DNA of 64,000 bases, from contig JADBKQ010000008.1 in the NCBI GenBank assembly GCA_014896305.1, positions 112,093 to 176,092 on the forward strand, in the 5' to 3' direction. The DNA comes from Limnochordaceae bacterium. GTDB lineage: Bacteria > Bacillota > Limnochordia > Limnochordales > DUMU01. Numbering within the stretch: position 1 is the first letter of the stretch; the number at the start of each line of letters is the position of its first letter. This document shows, one piece after another, positions 21,003 to 30,447 of this stretch. Both the position numbers and the translations under genes were made by a program. The notes below the pieces were generated by a model. That model saw nothing but the letters and a program-made list of their open reading frames with translations, searched no databases and was not told the origin of the DNA.

Positions 21003-24000
21003 CTACTCCTCTTCGCCATCGTCATCCTCGTCGTCGCCCTCCAATCCGGGCAGATCGTCATCATCGTCTATCCCATCTGTATCGTCCGGACCGGGCTGAT
21101 CCTCCCCCAGGACGCCCACCCCCGCATCATCGTCCAAACCTGGTAACGGCGAATCCAGGTCATCCTCATCCTGGTCGCCCTCTTCTTCGTCGTCCAGGAA
21201 CACCCCGGGGGTTGTCGATCCTCCCCGCCCGGCGGTCGGCCCTCCAGCTAGCAGCTTGCGCAGGTCAGCCAGCCCGAGCGTACTGGCCGCCGACCGCCCG
21301 GCTCGTGTCGGCAACGGTTGCCCCCCCAGGATGACGCCGGCGTCCTCTTCGTCGCCAGACTCCTCCTCGGCCTCGTCCTCGGTATCAGGACCCACTTGAT
21401 GGCCGACGGGCGCAGGCTCTTCTTCGCCTCCCGCCCACTCGCCGTCCTCGCCCGAATCGGCCGCGGCCAGGGCCGCTGCGGCCCGACGAGACGCCGGAGG
21501 CTCCCGATCGTCCGTCTCCCGCCCCTGAATGTCGATACCCAGAGTGCGGGCCATATCGGTCACGTCGTCATCGTCCTCGGTGATCTCGATCTCCTTGTTA
21601 CCCTCTCCGAGGACCCGGATGTCCAACCCGAGGCTTTGCACCTCTTTGATCAATACCTTGAAAGCTTCCGGTACACCAGGTTCCGGAATGTTCTCGCCCT
21701 TCACGATGGCCTCGTAGGTCTTGACGCGGCCGACGATATCATCGGACTTGACCGTCAGCAGCTCTTGCAGTGTGTACGCGGCGCCATACGCCTCGAGCGC
21801 CCACACCTCCATCTCGCCGAACCGCTGGCCGCCAAACTGCGCCTTGCCACCCAACGGCTGCTGGGTCACCAGCGAGTACGGACCGGTGGAACGGGCGTGG
21901 ATCTTGTCGTCCACCAGGTGGGCCAGCTTCAACATGTAGATGTAGCCAACCGTCACTCGGCCGTCGAACGGCTCACCGGTCCGGCCATCGTACAGGATCG
22001 TCTTGCCATCCTCCGGCAGCCCGGCCTCTTTGAGGGCAGCGGCCACCTCGTCCTCTCGCGCCCCGTCGAATACCGGGGTGGCCATCCGAACGCCCAGCGT
22101 GTGAGCAGCCCACCCCAGGTGCGTTTCAAGAATCTGTCCAAGGTTCATCCGGGATGGTACACCCAGCGGGTTGAGGACGATGTCCACCGGCCGGCCGTCT
22201 GGCAGGAAAGGCATGTCCTCCTCTGGAAGGATACGGGAAACCACGCCTTTGTTGCCATGCCTCCCAGCCATCTTGTCGCCCACGGAGAGTTTCCGCTTCT
22301 GGGCGATGTAGACCCGCACCAACGTGTTCACCCCGGGGGAGAGCTCCGCCCCGTCATCTCGAGTGAACACCTTCACGTCCACTACGACGCCACCCTCGCC
22401 GTGCGGCACCCGCAAGGACGTATCCCGTACCTCTCGCGCTTTCTCCCCGAAGATAGCACGCAGCAACCGCTCCTCGGCGGTCAACTCCGTTTCTCCCTTG
22501 GGGGTTACCTTTCCGACCAGGATATCTCCGGGGCGCACCTCCGCTCCAATGCGGATGATGCCCCGGCTATCCAGATCGGCCAGAGCGTCGTCACCGACGT
22601 TGGGAATATCCCGGGTGATCTCCTCAGGCCCGAGTTTGGTATCGCGCGCAGCGATCTCGTGCTCCTCGATGTGAATGGAGGTCAGGATATCGTCTTTCAC
22701 CACCCGTTCACTGATGAGCACGGCGTCCTCGTAGTTGTACCCTTCCCACGGGAGGAAAGCAACCAGGAGGTTCCGTCCCAGAGCCAACTCCCCGTGGTCA
22801 GTAGATGGGCCGTCCGCAATGGCCTGGCCTTTCCGCACCCGGTCGCCAACCCGGACGATTGGCCTCTGGTTGATGCAAGTGCTCTGGTTGGAGCGCACGA
22901 ACTTAATCAGATGATAGCGCTCCTCCCGGCCAGAGTCGGTCTTGATCCGGATCTCCCGGGCGTCTGCAAACGTGACCACCCCGTCCTCCCGGGCGAGGAT
23001 CACCGCTCCGGAATCGACGGCAGCCTTATACTCCATGCCCGTTCCAACCAGAGGAGCTTCAGAACGCAACAAAGGCACCGCCTGACGCTGCATGTTCGAA
23101 CCCATCAGCGCCCGGCTGGCGTCATCATTCTCCAGGAACGGGATCAGCGCTGTCGCGACGCTCACGATCTGCTTGGGTGAGACGTCCATGAATTCGACGT
23201 TTTCCGCCGGCACGATCTCGATCTTGTCCTTAAACCGGGCGGTGACCCGGTTGCGTTCAAAACTCCCGTCCGGCCGCAGGGGCTCGTTGGCCTGAGCGAT
23301 AATGTACTGGTCCTCTTCATCCGCCGTCAGGTACTCGATCTCGTTGGTGACCTGGCCGTTCACCACTCTGCGGTACGGCGCCTCGATAAACCCATACTCA
23401 TTGACCCGTGCGTATGTGCACAATGAACCAATCAGTCCGATGTTAGGCCCTTCCGGCGTCTCGATAGGGCACATCCGGCTGTAGTGGGAGTGATGTACGT
23501 CTCGGACCTCGAATCCAGCCCGCTCCCGGCTCAACCCCCCCGGGCCCAGCGCGCTCAGACGCCGCTTGTGCGTCAGCTCCGCCAGCGGGTTAGTTTGGTC
23601 CATGAACTGGGACAACTGGCTCGATCCAAAAAACTCCCGAATCGCTGCCACCACTGGGCGGATGTTGATCAAAGCCTGGGGGGTGGCAATGTCCACATCC
23701 TGGATAGTCATGCGCTCGCGCACGACCCTTTCCATGCGGGACAGACCGATACGAAACTGGTTTTGCAACAGCTCCCCCACGGACTTCAGACGGCGGTTGC
23801 CCAAATGGTCGATATCGTCCAGGTTCCCCACGCCGTGGGCAAACCCCAGCAGATAGTTGACCGTGGCCACCACATCATCCCGAACCAGGGTGGTCAGATC
23901 CTTGGGCTGATTCCCATTACTCCGTACAGGGACAGGCACATCGTCGTTACCGACCACCCAGATCTCCTGGATTCCCTCTTGCTCCAACTTGTGAATCAGG

Positions 24001-24935
24001 TCCCGGGTGAGCCGGTCGCCGCCTTGAGCCAAGACTTCGCCGGTCTCCGGATGGGTGACGGTGCGGGCCAGCGTCCGGTTGAGCACCCGCTCCAAAAAGC
24101 GGAGCTTCTTATTGACCTTGTAGCGCCCCACGGCAGCCAAATCGTAGCGTTTCGGATCATAGAACAACCCCTCAAAGAGCGTGCGGGCGCTGTCAACTGC
24201 CGGCGGCTCGCCTGGCCGCAGCCGCTTGTAGATCTCGATCCAGGCATCCTCCTGCGATTGGGTACTGTCCCGCTCCAGCGTAATCCGGATGGCCTCGTTT
24301 TCGTGGAACAGCTCGATAATCTCTTCGTTGGTTCCGTAACCCAGTGCTCGCAACAAAACTGTCACAGGGACCTTGCGCGTGCGATCGATCCGTACCCAAA
24401 TGACATCGCTGCTATCCCGTTCAAACTCCAGCCAGGCCCCACGGTTGGGAATGATCGAGCCCGCCAACACTTCTTTGTTGCTGGTATCATGATCCAGTTG
24501 GAAGTAGACACCGGGGGAACGGACCAGCTGGCTTACCACCACCCGTTCAGCTCCGTTTATGATGAACGTACCGGTCTCCGTCATCAGCGGCAGGTCACCC
24601 ATGAACACTTCCTGCTCTTTGACCTCGCCGGTATCTTTGTGCACCAGCTGGACGCGCACTTTGAGGGGTGCGGCGTAAATCGCGTCCTTCTCCTTGGCCT
24701 CCTCCACCGTGTACTTCGGCTCGCCCAATTCGCACGACTCGAACTGTAGCACCAGGTTCCCGGTAAAGTCTGTGATCGGCGAGATGTCGTGAAACGCCTG
24801 GTTGAGCCCTTCCCGGATGAACCAATCGAACGACTGCCTCTGAATCTCGATGAGGTTGGGTAAGTCCAGGATCTCCTTAATCTTGCCGAAACTCCTGCGA
24901 TACGGCGCCATCTGGGCGACGGCCAAACCTCTCAC
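21003..24935 (-). CDS. rpoB: RNA polymerase subunit beta, long acidic C-terminal tail
   Basis: 1310-residue catalytic subunit. It contains the rifampicin region ([20 protein letters not shown], then [20 protein letters not shown]), [20 protein letters not shown], and the C-terminal [20 protein letters not shown] block. Canonical RpoB ends soon after [19 protein letters not shown]. Here about 190 further residues follow, roughly one third Asp/Glu with only a handful of basic residues, and probably disordered. The stop lies 43 nt before rpoC. The frame opens with GTG at 24933-24935; a TTG at 24924-24926 with better ribosome-site spacing, or the ATG nine codons in ([11 protein letters not shown]), are alternatives. 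Confidence 0.96.
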   Translation of the reverse strand: MRGLAVAQMAPYRRSFGKIKEILDLPNLIEIQRQSFDWFIREGLNQAFHDISPITDFTGNLVLQFESCELGEPKYTVEEAKEKDAIYAAPLKVRVQLVHKDTGEVKEQEVFMGDLPLMTETGTFIINGAERVVVSQLVRSPGVYFQLDHDTSNKEVLAGSIIPNRGAWLEFERDSSDVIWVRIDRTRKVPVTVLLRALGYGTNEEIIELFHENEAIRITLERDSTQSQEDAWIEIYKRLRPGEPPAVDSARTLFEGLFYDPKRYDLAAVGRYKVNKKLRFLERVLNRTLARTVTHPETGEVLAQGGDRLTRDLIHKLEQEGIQEIWVVGNDDVPVPVRSNGNQPKDLTTLVRDDVVATVNYLLGFAHGVGNLDDIDHLGNRRLKSVGELLQNQFRIGLSRMERVVRERMTIQDVDIATPQALINIRPVVAAIREFFGSSQLSQFMDQTNPLAELTHKRRLSALGPGGLSRERAGFEVRDVHHSHYSRMCPIETPEGPNIGLIGSLCTYARVNEYGFIEAPYRRVVNGQVTNEIEYLTADEEDQYIIAQANEPLRPDGSFERNRVTARFKDKIEIVPAENVEFMDVSPKQIVSVATALIPFLENDDASRALMGSNMQRQAVPLLRSEAPLVGTGMEYKAAVDSGAVILAREDGVVTFADAREIRIKTDSGREERYHLIKFVRSNQSTCINQRPIVRVGDRVRKGQAIADGPSTDHGELALGRNLLVAFLPWEGYNYEDAVLISERVVKDDILTSIHIEEHEIAARDTKLGPEEITRDIPNVGDDALADLDSRGIIRIGAEVRPGDILVGKVTPKGETELTAEERLLRAIFGEKAREVRDTSLRVPHGEGGVVVDVKVFTRDDGAELSPGVNTLVRVYIAQKRKLSVGDKMAGRHGNKGVVSRILPEEDMPFLPDGRPVDIVLNPLGVPSRMNLGQILETHLGWAAHTLGVRMATPVFDGAREDEVAAALKEAGLPEDGKTILYDGRTGEPFDGRVTVGYIYMLKLAHLVDDKIHARSTGPYSLVTQQPLGGKAQFGGQRFGEMEVWALEAYGAAYTLQELLTVKSDDIVGRVKTYEAIVKGENIPEPGVPEAFKVLIKEVQSLGLDIRVLGEGNKEIEITEDDDDVTDMARTLGIDIQGRETDDREPPASRRAAAALAAADSGEDGEWAGGEEEPAPVGHQVGPDTEDEAEEESGDEEDAGVILGGQPLPTRAGRSAASTLGLADLRKLLAGGPTAGRGGSTTPGVFLDDEEEGDQDEDDLDSPLPGLDDDAGVGVLGEDQPGPDDTDGIDDDDDLPGLEGDDEDDDGEEE

Positions 24936-25217
24936 CTCTCTCAGGTCGATTCCCTGGCTACGCCTGGCGGGTCAGGTCAGACAGGCGACGGAGGGCAAAA
25001 TGTCCGGATCGACCGGCGGTCGCGACAGGAAAACGGACACATGGTGCAGAATATAACGTTGACCAAAAGATGTTGGGGGTATGCATCGCCAACCTGAAAA
25101 TGGGAAAGAGTAGGTAGCCGCCTTTTTCTGCAAGCGTGGATATCCTTCTCCCCGCAGGCGGATCCGTAAGCTTCGCGGTGCGATGGACAGCCCCCCCGAT
25201 ATCGACACCACCCTCCG

Positions 25218-25246
25218 ATCCTACCACCATCTGTGAAGCAAGTCAA
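25218..25246 (-). promoter_or_regulatory. Promoter upstream of rpoBC
   Basis: Minus-strand TTGACT (25241-25246), a 17-nt spacer and TAGGAT (25218-25223) form a plausible sigma-A promoter. It would let rpoBC be transcribed independently of rplJL with a long leader. Confidence 0.7.
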
Positions 25247-25249
25247 CCA

Positions 25250-25320
25250 GGGAGGGCAACCCAGGTCGAGCCGGCGACCCATCGACCGGCCCGTTTCGCG
25301 ACTACCCGGGTGGCCCTCCC
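25250..25320 (-). terminator. Possible attenuator/terminator after rplL
   Basis: Minus-strand GGGAGGGC pairs with GCCCTCCC, extended by four further pairs after one mismatch, around a loop of roughly 45 nt. It lies between the rplL stop and the rpoB promoter. There is no U-run, so partial read-through is likely. Confidence 0.35.
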
Positions 25321-25364
25321 CGTTTTGCGAATGAGGCAACGTATCGCAGCGCTCAGCGCTCTGC

Positions 25365-25751
25365 TTACTTTACCTCGACTGTGGCGCCAGCCTCTTCCAG
25401 CTTCTTCTTGATCTCTTCGGCCTGATCCTTCGGCACGCCCTGCTTCACGGGCTTGGGGACACCGTCCACCAGATCCTTAGCTTCCTTAAGGCCCAGGCCG
25501 GTCAGCTCGCGCACCACCTTGATTACCTGGATCTTCTTGTCGCCGGCAGCCGTCAGGATGACATCAAATTCCGTCTTCTCTTCTTGCGCCGGAGCAGCGG
25601 CAGCGGCACCAGCCACCGGCGCCGCCGCCACCGCGACCGGAGCGGCAGCGCTGACGCCAAACTTCTCCTCGAGTGCTTTCACCAGTTCGTTCAGTTCCAA
25701 CACGCTCATCTGCTCGATGGCGCTGATCAGTTCCTCTTTCGTCAAAGCCAT
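25365..25751 (-). CDS. rplL: 50S ribosomal protein L7/L12
   Basis: 128-residue stalk protein that recruits translational GTPases. The N-terminal dimerisation part ([20 protein letters not shown]) leads into an Ala/Pro/Val-rich hinge (about residues 37-58). The C-terminal domain contains [20 protein letters not shown] and ends in [11 protein letters not shown]. The ATG at 25749-25751 is the family start. Confidence 0.98.
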   Translation of the reverse strand: MALTKEELISAIEQMSVLELNELVKALEEKFGVSAAAPVAVAAAPVAGAAAAAPAQEEKTEFDVILTAAGDKKIQVIKVVRELTGLGLKEAKDLVDGVPKPVKQGVPKDQAEEIKKKLEEAGATVEVK

Positions 25752-25816
25752 GGTTTCCTTCTCCCTTCCCATGTGTACCTGATGTATGCTTGAACCTCAA
25801 GCCCACCAAACCACGC

Positions 25817-26365
25817 TCAAGCCTGGGCAGCCTCCGCGCCCCCGCCCTGTTCTTGCTTTTGCCTGCGGACAGCGTCCAAGGCATAGACCAACTTGCGAAC
25901 GGTCCCCTGCAGCACTCCCACCAGTCCAGCCAGGGGTGCCTGCAAACCACCCACCAACTGCGCCACCAGCACTTCCCGGGCAGGCAGGCTAGCCAAAACC
26001 GCCACGTCCTTGCTGCTGATGACCCGGGCGTTCAAAATGCCTGCCTTCACCGTAAGGTTCTTATGGTCCTTCGCAAAATCGGCAACCACTTTCGCCACGA
26101 CCGCCGGGTCCTCTTCGGTCAGCACGATGGCCGTTGGTCCTTCCAGGAACGGTTCGAGTCCGGTCACCGCCTGGGAAGCCGCCGCTCGGCCCAGCAAGCG
26201 ATTCTTGATCACCCGCATCTGGCCGCCCTTCTCCTGCAGACGATGCCGTAGCTCGGTGCTCTCCTTGACCGTCAGCCCGCGGAAATCCACCAGCACAGCG
26301 CCCTTGGCTCGGCCCAGGCGGGCACTCATGTCCTGGATCACCGCCTCTTTCTGACTCCGCTGCAT
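25817..26365 (-). CDS. rplJ: 50S ribosomal protein L10
   Basis: 182-residue stalk base protein binding 23S helix 42-44 and L12 dimers. It shows QRSQKEAVIQDMSARLGRAK, VLVDFRGLTVKESTELRHRL and MRVIKNRLLGRAA. ATG at 26363-26365 after AAAGGGGGGAGACAA; an upstream in-frame extension lies inside the leader terminator and is rejected. L10 probably represses its own mRNA through the leader described separately. Confidence 0.97.
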   Translation of the reverse strand: MQRSQKEAVIQDMSARLGRAKGAVLVDFRGLTVKESTELRHRLQEKGGQMRVIKNRLLGRAAASQAVTGLEPFLEGPTAIVLTEEDPAVVAKVVADFAKDHKNLTVKAGILNARVISSKDVAVLASLPAREVLVAQLVGGLQAPLAGLVGVLQGTVRKLVYALDAVRRQKQEQGGGAEAAQA

Positions 26366-26397
26366 TTGTCTCCCCCCTTTCTCTCGGTCCCCCAACG

Positions 26398-26429
26398 ATA
26401 AAACCCCGACAGCCACCTGGCCGCCGGGG
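26398..26429 (-). terminator. Intrinsic attenuator in the rplJL leader
   Basis: Minus-strand stem CCCCGGCGGCC/GGCTGTCGGGG (11 pairs, two of them G-U), loop AGGT, then TTTTAT. It ends about 35 nt before the rplJ start, the usual place of the terminator in Firmicutes L10 leaders. Confidence 0.85.
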
Positions 26430-26529
26430 CTTCATATCCAATCACCCTGCTTCCGCGTCCAACCCCGGGAGTCCCGACCGCGTCTGTGCGACGAGTTTAC
26501 CCGGGACAGAGGGGGAAACCGGAACAGGG

Positions 26530-26660
26530 ACGGTTGGTCACCTCGGCAGGCGGATTGTCCATTATACGGCGGCGGCCCTTCAGCCTCTCCGCCATACCTG
26601 CTGTCTACGGTTCACCGTACCACTACAGGTTCCGTAGGTTGTTTTGCACACCCACCCAAT
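26530..26660 (-). ncRNA. Ribosomal protein L10 leader
   Basis: The minus strand shows the conserved pair of L10-leader elements: AGACAGCAGG (26597-26606) and the complementary CCTGCCGAGGT (26540-26550). These form the kink-turn-containing L10-binding stem known from Firmicutes, and the attenuator terminator follows downstream. Binding of L10(L12)4 is expected to favour termination. The outer boundaries are approximate. Confidence 0.8.
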
Positions 26661-26688
26661 ACTCTACCTAAACTCTGTCGAGAATCAA
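26661..26688 (-). promoter_or_regulatory. Putative rplJL promoter
   Basis: Minus-strand TTGATT (26683-26688), 16-nt spacer, TAGAGT (26661-26666). It overlaps the rplA stop and would start the L10 leader transcript at the right place. The match is fair rather than strong. Confidence 0.5.
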
Positions 26689-27404
26689 GCGCGTTGAGCC
26701 GCCTCTGCTGAACCGACCGCCTCCGACCAGTTGACCCGGACTCCTGGTCCCATCGTGCTCGACAACGCCACCCGGCGAATATACGTGCCTTTGGCAGACG
26801 CCGGCTTGGCCCGCAGCACCGCCTCCATCAGCGCCCGGAAGTTGCCCAGCAAGGCTTCCTCACTAAACGAGGCCTTGCCGATCGGCACGTTGATGCACGC
26901 TTCCTTATTCACACGGTACTCGACCTTACCGGCTTTGATCTCGCGCACTGTCTTGCCAACATCGGTCGTGACGGTACCCGTCTTTGGGTTCGGCATCAAG
27001 CCGCGAGGGCCGAGGATACGTCCCAGGCGTCCGACCAATCCCATCATATCCGGAGTGGCCACAGCTACATCAAAATCCAAAAACCCTTGTTGGACCTTCT
27101 CTACGAGGTCCTCCGCTCCCACGATATCGGCACCGGCCTCTTCGGCTGCGTGAGCTGGCTCACCCTTGGCAAACACCGCGACTCGAACGGTCTTGCCCAG
27201 CCCATAGGGCAAGCTCACCGTGCCACGGACCTGCTGGTCTGCCTGACGGGGATCAACCCCCAACTTCATTGAGACCTCGACGGTCTCATCAAACTTTGCG
27301 GTCGCGCCCTTCTTGACCAGAGAGATGGCCTGGGCCGGCGAGTACGTTTGATCTCTGGCGATCGCCTTGGCCGCTTCCAGATACCGCTTGCCATGCTTTG
27401 CCAT
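26685..27404 (-). CDS. rplA: 50S ribosomal protein L1
   Basis: 239-residue L1-stalk protein with translational repressor activity in many bacteria. It contains [40 protein letters not shown] and [21 protein letters not shown] at 27402-27404. It lies 100 nt after rplK. Confidence 0.97.
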   Translation of the reverse strand: MAKHGKRYLEAAKAIARDQTYSPAQAISLVKKGATAKFDETVEVSMKLGVDPRQADQQVRGTVSLPYGLGKTVRVAVFAKGEPAHAAEEAGADIVGAEDLVEKVQQGFLDFDVAVATPDMMGLVGRLGRILGPRGLMPNPKTGTVTTDVGKTVREIKAGKVEYRVNKEACINVPIGKASFSEEALLGNFRALMEAVLRAKPASAKGTYIRRVALSSTMGPGVRVNWSEAVGSAEAAQRA

Positions 27405-27504
27405 TCGTCATACCCCCTTGTGGTCCAATCGACCGCTTCGCGGTCTCCCACAGCCTTACATTTCCCTGAATGTCGCTCTGCTACTTACCGGCGGCGCCGA
27501 CACC

Positions 27505-27930
27505 TTAATCCTCGACGGTAATCCCCATGCTCCGGGCGGTGCCCTCGACCATCCGCATCGCCGCTTCGACGGTGGTGGCATTCAGATCCTTCATCTTGAT
27601 CTCGGCGATCTTGCGCACCTCTGAACGCTTCACCGTAGCCACCTTGTTTTTGTTCGGGACGCCCGAACCTTTCTCGATCCCGGCCGCTTTAAGCAGTAAA
27701 ACAGCGGCAGGCGGCGTCTTGGTGACGAACGAGAACGACCGATCCTCATAGATCGTGATCTCTACCGGAATGATCATGCCCGCCTGGTTGGCCGTGCGCT
27801 CGTTGAACGTCTTAACGAACTCCATGAGGTTTACGCCGTGTTGGCCCAACGCCGGCCCTACGGGCGGCGCCGGGGTCGCTTTGCCGGCCGGCACCTGGAG
27901 CTTCACAATCGCTGCCACTTTCTTGGCCAT
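27505..27930 (-). CDS. rplK: 50S ribosomal protein L11
   Basis: 141-residue GTPase-centre protein needed for stringent response signalling. The N-terminal [20 protein letters not shown] and C-terminal block ending [10 protein letters not shown] match the family closely. ATG at 27928-27930. Confidence 0.98.
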   Translation of the reverse strand: MAKKVAAIVKLQVPAGKATPAPPVGPALGQHGVNLMEFVKTFNERTANQAGMIIPVEITIYEDRSFSFVTKTPPAAVLLLKAAGIEKGSGVPNKNKVATVKRSEVRKIAEIKMKDLNATTVEAAMRMVEGTARSMGITVED

Positions 27931-27972
27931 CTCTACCTACGCTCCCGCTCCTGGTACAACGTACCCACTTCG

Positions 27973-28530
27973 TTAGATCTTCTCCACCTGATCAAACCCC
28001 AGCTCCACTGGGGTCTCTCGCCCAAACATGGACACCACTACTTTGAGCTTGCCGCGCTCCACGTTGACCTGCTCGATGCGCCCATCGAAATTCACGAAAG
28101 GTCCAGAGATAACCTTGACTCGCTCACCGACCTCATAGGCGACCTTCGGCCCCGCCTCCGTGGCCGTCGTCCGTTGGAGAATCTTCTCCACATCAGCATC
28201 GGACAAAGGGAGGGGCTTGGTGCCCGAACTGACAAAGCCGGTCACACCGGGGGTGTTGCGCACCACATACCATGAATCATCATCGAGCACCATCCGCACC
28301 AACACGTATCCTGGGAAAACCTTCTTTTTGACGATTTTCTTCTTGCCTTCCCTGAAGTCCAGCTCTTCCTCGGTCGGCACCAGAATGTCGAAAATTCGTT
28401 CTCCCATATTCATACTGTTGATACGGTGCTCCAGGTTGGTCTTCACCTTGTTTTCATAGCCCGAGTACGTGTGCACCACGTACCAACGTTTTTCCCCGGA
28501 ACGGTCGGCGGGCGTCTGTGCGTCCGGCAT
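27973..28530 (-). CDS. nusG: Transcription elongation/termination factor NusG
   Basis: 185-residue factor. The NGN domain ([40 protein letters not shown]) is joined to a C-terminal KOW domain ([20 protein letters not shown]). ATG at 28528-28530. Six bases after secE, in the classical secE-nusG-rplKA order. Confidence 0.97.
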   Translation of the reverse strand: MPDAQTPADRSGEKRWYVVHTYSGYENKVKTNLEHRINSMNMGERIFDILVPTEEELDFREGKKKIVKKKVFPGYVLVRMVLDDDSWYVVRNTPGVTGFVSSGTKPLPLSDADVEKILQRTTATEAGPKVAYEVGERVKVISGPFVNFDGRIEQVNVERGKLKVVVSMFGRETPVELGFDQVEKI

Positions 28531-28536
28531 GCCCCA

Positions 28537-28773
28537 TCACCCCCCGATCGCGGCAAGCGCGCTCACCAACGCCTGTAGCCCGAAATCGACTACCCCCAGA
28601 ATCACTGCCACAATGAGCGTCATCACAATGACGACGCCGGTATAGACGGTCAACTCCTTACGGGTGGGCCACACCACCTTGCGGAACTCCGCCCGTACGT
28701 CTCGGAAGAACCGCCCCACCCTTTCGGTCCAGCGCGGACCACCCTTGGCTGATGGATTGGCTGCCGTTGCCAT
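28537..28773 (-). CDS. secE: Preprotein translocase subunit SecE
   Basis: 78-residue single-span SecE. A basic amphipathic helix (RDVRAEFRKVVWPTRKEL) precedes one transmembrane segment (TGVVIVMTLIVAVILGVVDF). The ATG at 28771-28773 has GGGGTGGGGGAG before it; an extension to 28830 has no support and runs into rpmG. Confidence 0.96.
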   Translation of the reverse strand: MATAANPSAKGGPRWTERVGRFFRDVRAEFRKVVWPTRKELTVYTGVVIVMTLIVAVILGVVDFGLQALVSALAAIGG

Positions 28774-28826
28774 CTCCCCCACCCCTTGCTGGAGTCGCCC
28801 CCCGCGGGCGCCGTCCCAAACTGCGC

Positions 28827-28976
28827 TCACCGGGTCTCTCGATGCACCGTGTGAGCTTTACAGGTCGGGCAGTATTTCTTCCGCTCCAAGCGGTCAGGAT
28901 CGTTCCGCTTGTTCTTGGTTGTCCGGTAGTTTCTGCTCTTGCACTGTGTGCACTCGAGTGTAATCCCTACCCGCAC
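28827..28976 (-). CDS. rpmG: 50S ribosomal protein L33, zinc-ribbon type
   Basis: 49-residue protein read directly from the minus strand: it starts [20 protein letters not shown] and ends [14 protein letters not shown]. Two CxxC pairs make it the zinc form. The GTG at 28974-28976 follows GAGGGGGTGA. It is the first gene after the promoter at 29008-29037 and heads rpmG-secE-nusG. Confidence 0.95.
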   Translation of the reverse strand: MRVGITLECTQCKSRNYRTTKNKRNDPDRLERKKYCPTCKAHTVHRETR

Positions 28977-29007
28977 CCCGGTCACCCCCTCGCACAGTCA
29001 CTTGGTT

Positions 29008-29037
29008 AAGATACCACAACTATGAAGTTCCCGTCAA
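29008..29037 (-). promoter_or_regulatory. Promoter of rpmG-secE-nusG
   Basis: Minus-strand TTGACG (29032-29037), 18-nt spacer, TATCTT (29008-29013), about 30 nt before the rpmG start. Confidence 0.75.
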
Positions 29038-29079
29038 ACGCCCGCACCGGCCTGCGACCCCCAAAGCCGCAGCATTACC

Positions 29080-29108
29080 TTGGCTCTCCGCGTGCCATCT
29101 GTTATGAT
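29080..29108 (+). promoter_or_regulatory. Promoter of the pirin gene
   Basis: TTGGCT (29080-29085), 17-nt spacer, TATGAT (29103-29108), about 100 nt before the pirin start. It is divergent from the rpmG promoter. Confidence 0.7.
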
Positions 29109-29122
29109 GTAATAACTCATAA
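29102..29122. promoter_or_regulatory. Inverted repeat over the pirin -10 region
   Basis: TTATGA and TCATAA, separated by TGTAATAAC, form an interrupted palindrome covering the -10 and transcription start of the pirin gene. The position suits a repressor operator; the regulator is unknown. Confidence 0.5.
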
Positions 29123-29207
29123 TAAACGAGGCGGTCGACGCATCCGTATCCACTTGTCGGGGAGCTCGACGAAGCCCAAACCCTGGGCACGCAGGGAGGT
29201 AGATCGC

Positions 29208-30194
29208 ATGCCGGCAGCAGAGGGTCCGGACTTGATGCTTCTTCCCCGTATTCCCGAACCGCCCTTGGAAGCAGCAGAGCGTCCCATTGTCCAGGTGCTC
29301 ACTGCCCACCGCCAACGGGAAGGTGCTGGTTTCGAAGTGCGACGACCTTTTCCGGGTCTGGACGCCGATGTGCGGGACACAGACCCGTTTCTTCTCCTCG
29401 ATCACATCGGGCCAGTAACCTATGCCCCCTATGAAGCGCGGGGCGCACCCTGGCACCCGCACCGGGGATTCGAAACCGTCACGTATGTTCTCGACGGCGC
29501 GTTCCAGCACAAGGATTCCAACGGTGGCGGCGGACTGATCCGCTCAGGAGATACTCAGTGGATGACCGCCGGTTCGGGCATCCTGCACGACGAGATGCCC
29601 CCCGAAGAGCTGGTGATCCGCGGCGGGGCATTCCACGCCACCCAACTATGGGTCAACTTGCCCCGTCGCCTGAAGATGACCACGCCGCGGTACCAGGACA
29701 TCCACAAGGAAAACATCCGTCTTCTGGCGTCCAGCGATGGTGGGGCACTGGTACGGGTCATCGCTGGAGAAATCGCAGGCCACAAGGGCCCCGGGGTCAC
29801 CTGGACGCCCATCGACTACCTGCACATTTCGATCCCACCCGGTGGCAGGCTTCGCATCCCCTGGCGAAAGGATTTCAATGCACTCGTCTACGTTCTCATT
29901 GGCCGCGGCCGGGTCGGCCACGAGCAGCGGCCGATCCGCGACGGGCAGCTGGCGATCTTGGGGCCGGGCGAGGTCATCGCCCTGACAGCCGAACGATTCC
30001 AGGAGAGCGACTTCAGCGACAAGCTGGAGGTGCTGGTCCTGGGTGGAATGCCGATCCGTGAGCCAGTAACCTGGTATGGTCCGTTTGTCATGAACACCCG
30101 GGAGGAGATTCTCCAGGCAATCGAGGATTTCCAGTCGGGCCACATGGGTACGATCCCTGCCACCCGGCTGGGCGAGACACGCGGTGAGCAATAG
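29208..30194 (+). CDS. Pirin family protein
   Basis: 328-residue bicupin of the pirin family; some members oxidise quercetin, others act as redox-sensitive regulators. The N-terminal cupin keeps the metal-binding pattern HPHRGFETVTYVLDG and GDTQWMTAGSGILHDE, with three His and one Glu as expected. A second cupin (PGGRLRIPW ... GRGRVGHEQRPIRDGQLAIL) and the LGGMPIREPVTWYGPFVMNT signature follow. I start at ATG 29208, preceded by GCAGGGAGGTAG; the longer frame back to 29022 crosses the promoter. The substrate is unknown. Nearby genes (DsbA-like, VOC, HxlR, DoxX) suggest a role in electrophile or quinone stress, which is inference. Confidence 0.9.
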   Translation: MPAAEGPDLMLLPRIPEPPLEAAERPIVQVLTAHRQREGAGFEVRRPFPGLDADVRDTDPFLLLDHIGPVTYAPYEARGAPWHPHRGFETVTYVLDGAFQHKDSNGGGGLIRSGDTQWMTAGSGILHDEMPPEELVIRGGAFHATQLWVNLPRRLKMTTPRYQDIHKENIRLLASSDGGALVRVIAGEIAGHKGPGVTWTPIDYLHISIPPGGRLRIPWRKDFNALVYVLIGRGRVGHEQRPIRDGQLAILGPGEVIALTAERFQESDFSDKLEVLVLGGMPIREPVTWYGPFVMNTREEILQAIEDFQSGHMGTIPATRLGETRGEQ

Positions 30195-30324
30195 TCCCCT
30201 TCTTCGCCTCCACGCTATGCGGATCTCGCTGTGCCCCCTTCAGCGCCACACTCAGCGTTTCGGGCTCTGGAGGGTGTCCGCCCGGCGTTGCGGGTACGCA
30301 GCTTCTCGAGCTGCTTTGGATACG

Positions 30325-30363
30325 GGGGGAATGCTCCTGGCAAAACGCCATAGGCATTCCCCC
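30325..30363. terminator. Hairpin between convergent genes
   Basis: GGGGGAATGC (30325-30334) pairs perfectly with GCATTCCCCC (30354-30363), with an inner TGGC/GCCA stem. It sits in the 253-nt space between the convergent pirin and DsbA-like genes and could end transcription from both sides; no U-run is seen. The rest of that space shows no gene. Confidence 0.5.
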
Positions 30364-30447
30364 TCCCTAGAAAGGTACCAGGCATCAGCGATGCGTCGTG
30401 GACTTCATGGTACAGGACGTCAAGGCGCTGCCATCCAGTACGTAACA

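Larger units (their letters stand above)
24936..25364 (-). other. rplL-rpoB intergenic region and rpoB leader
   Basis: This 429-nt gap separates rplL from rpoB. It holds an imperfect long-range hairpin and a good promoter, described in their own entries, then an untranslated leader of about 275 nt with the A-rich patch AGAAAAAGGCGGCTACC on the minus strand. No coding region is convincing. Confidence 0.6.

Noticed and set aside
21318..23180. A 620-codon plus-strand frame opposite rpoB.
   Set aside because: Antisense shadow of rpoB with no ribosome site or family resemblance.
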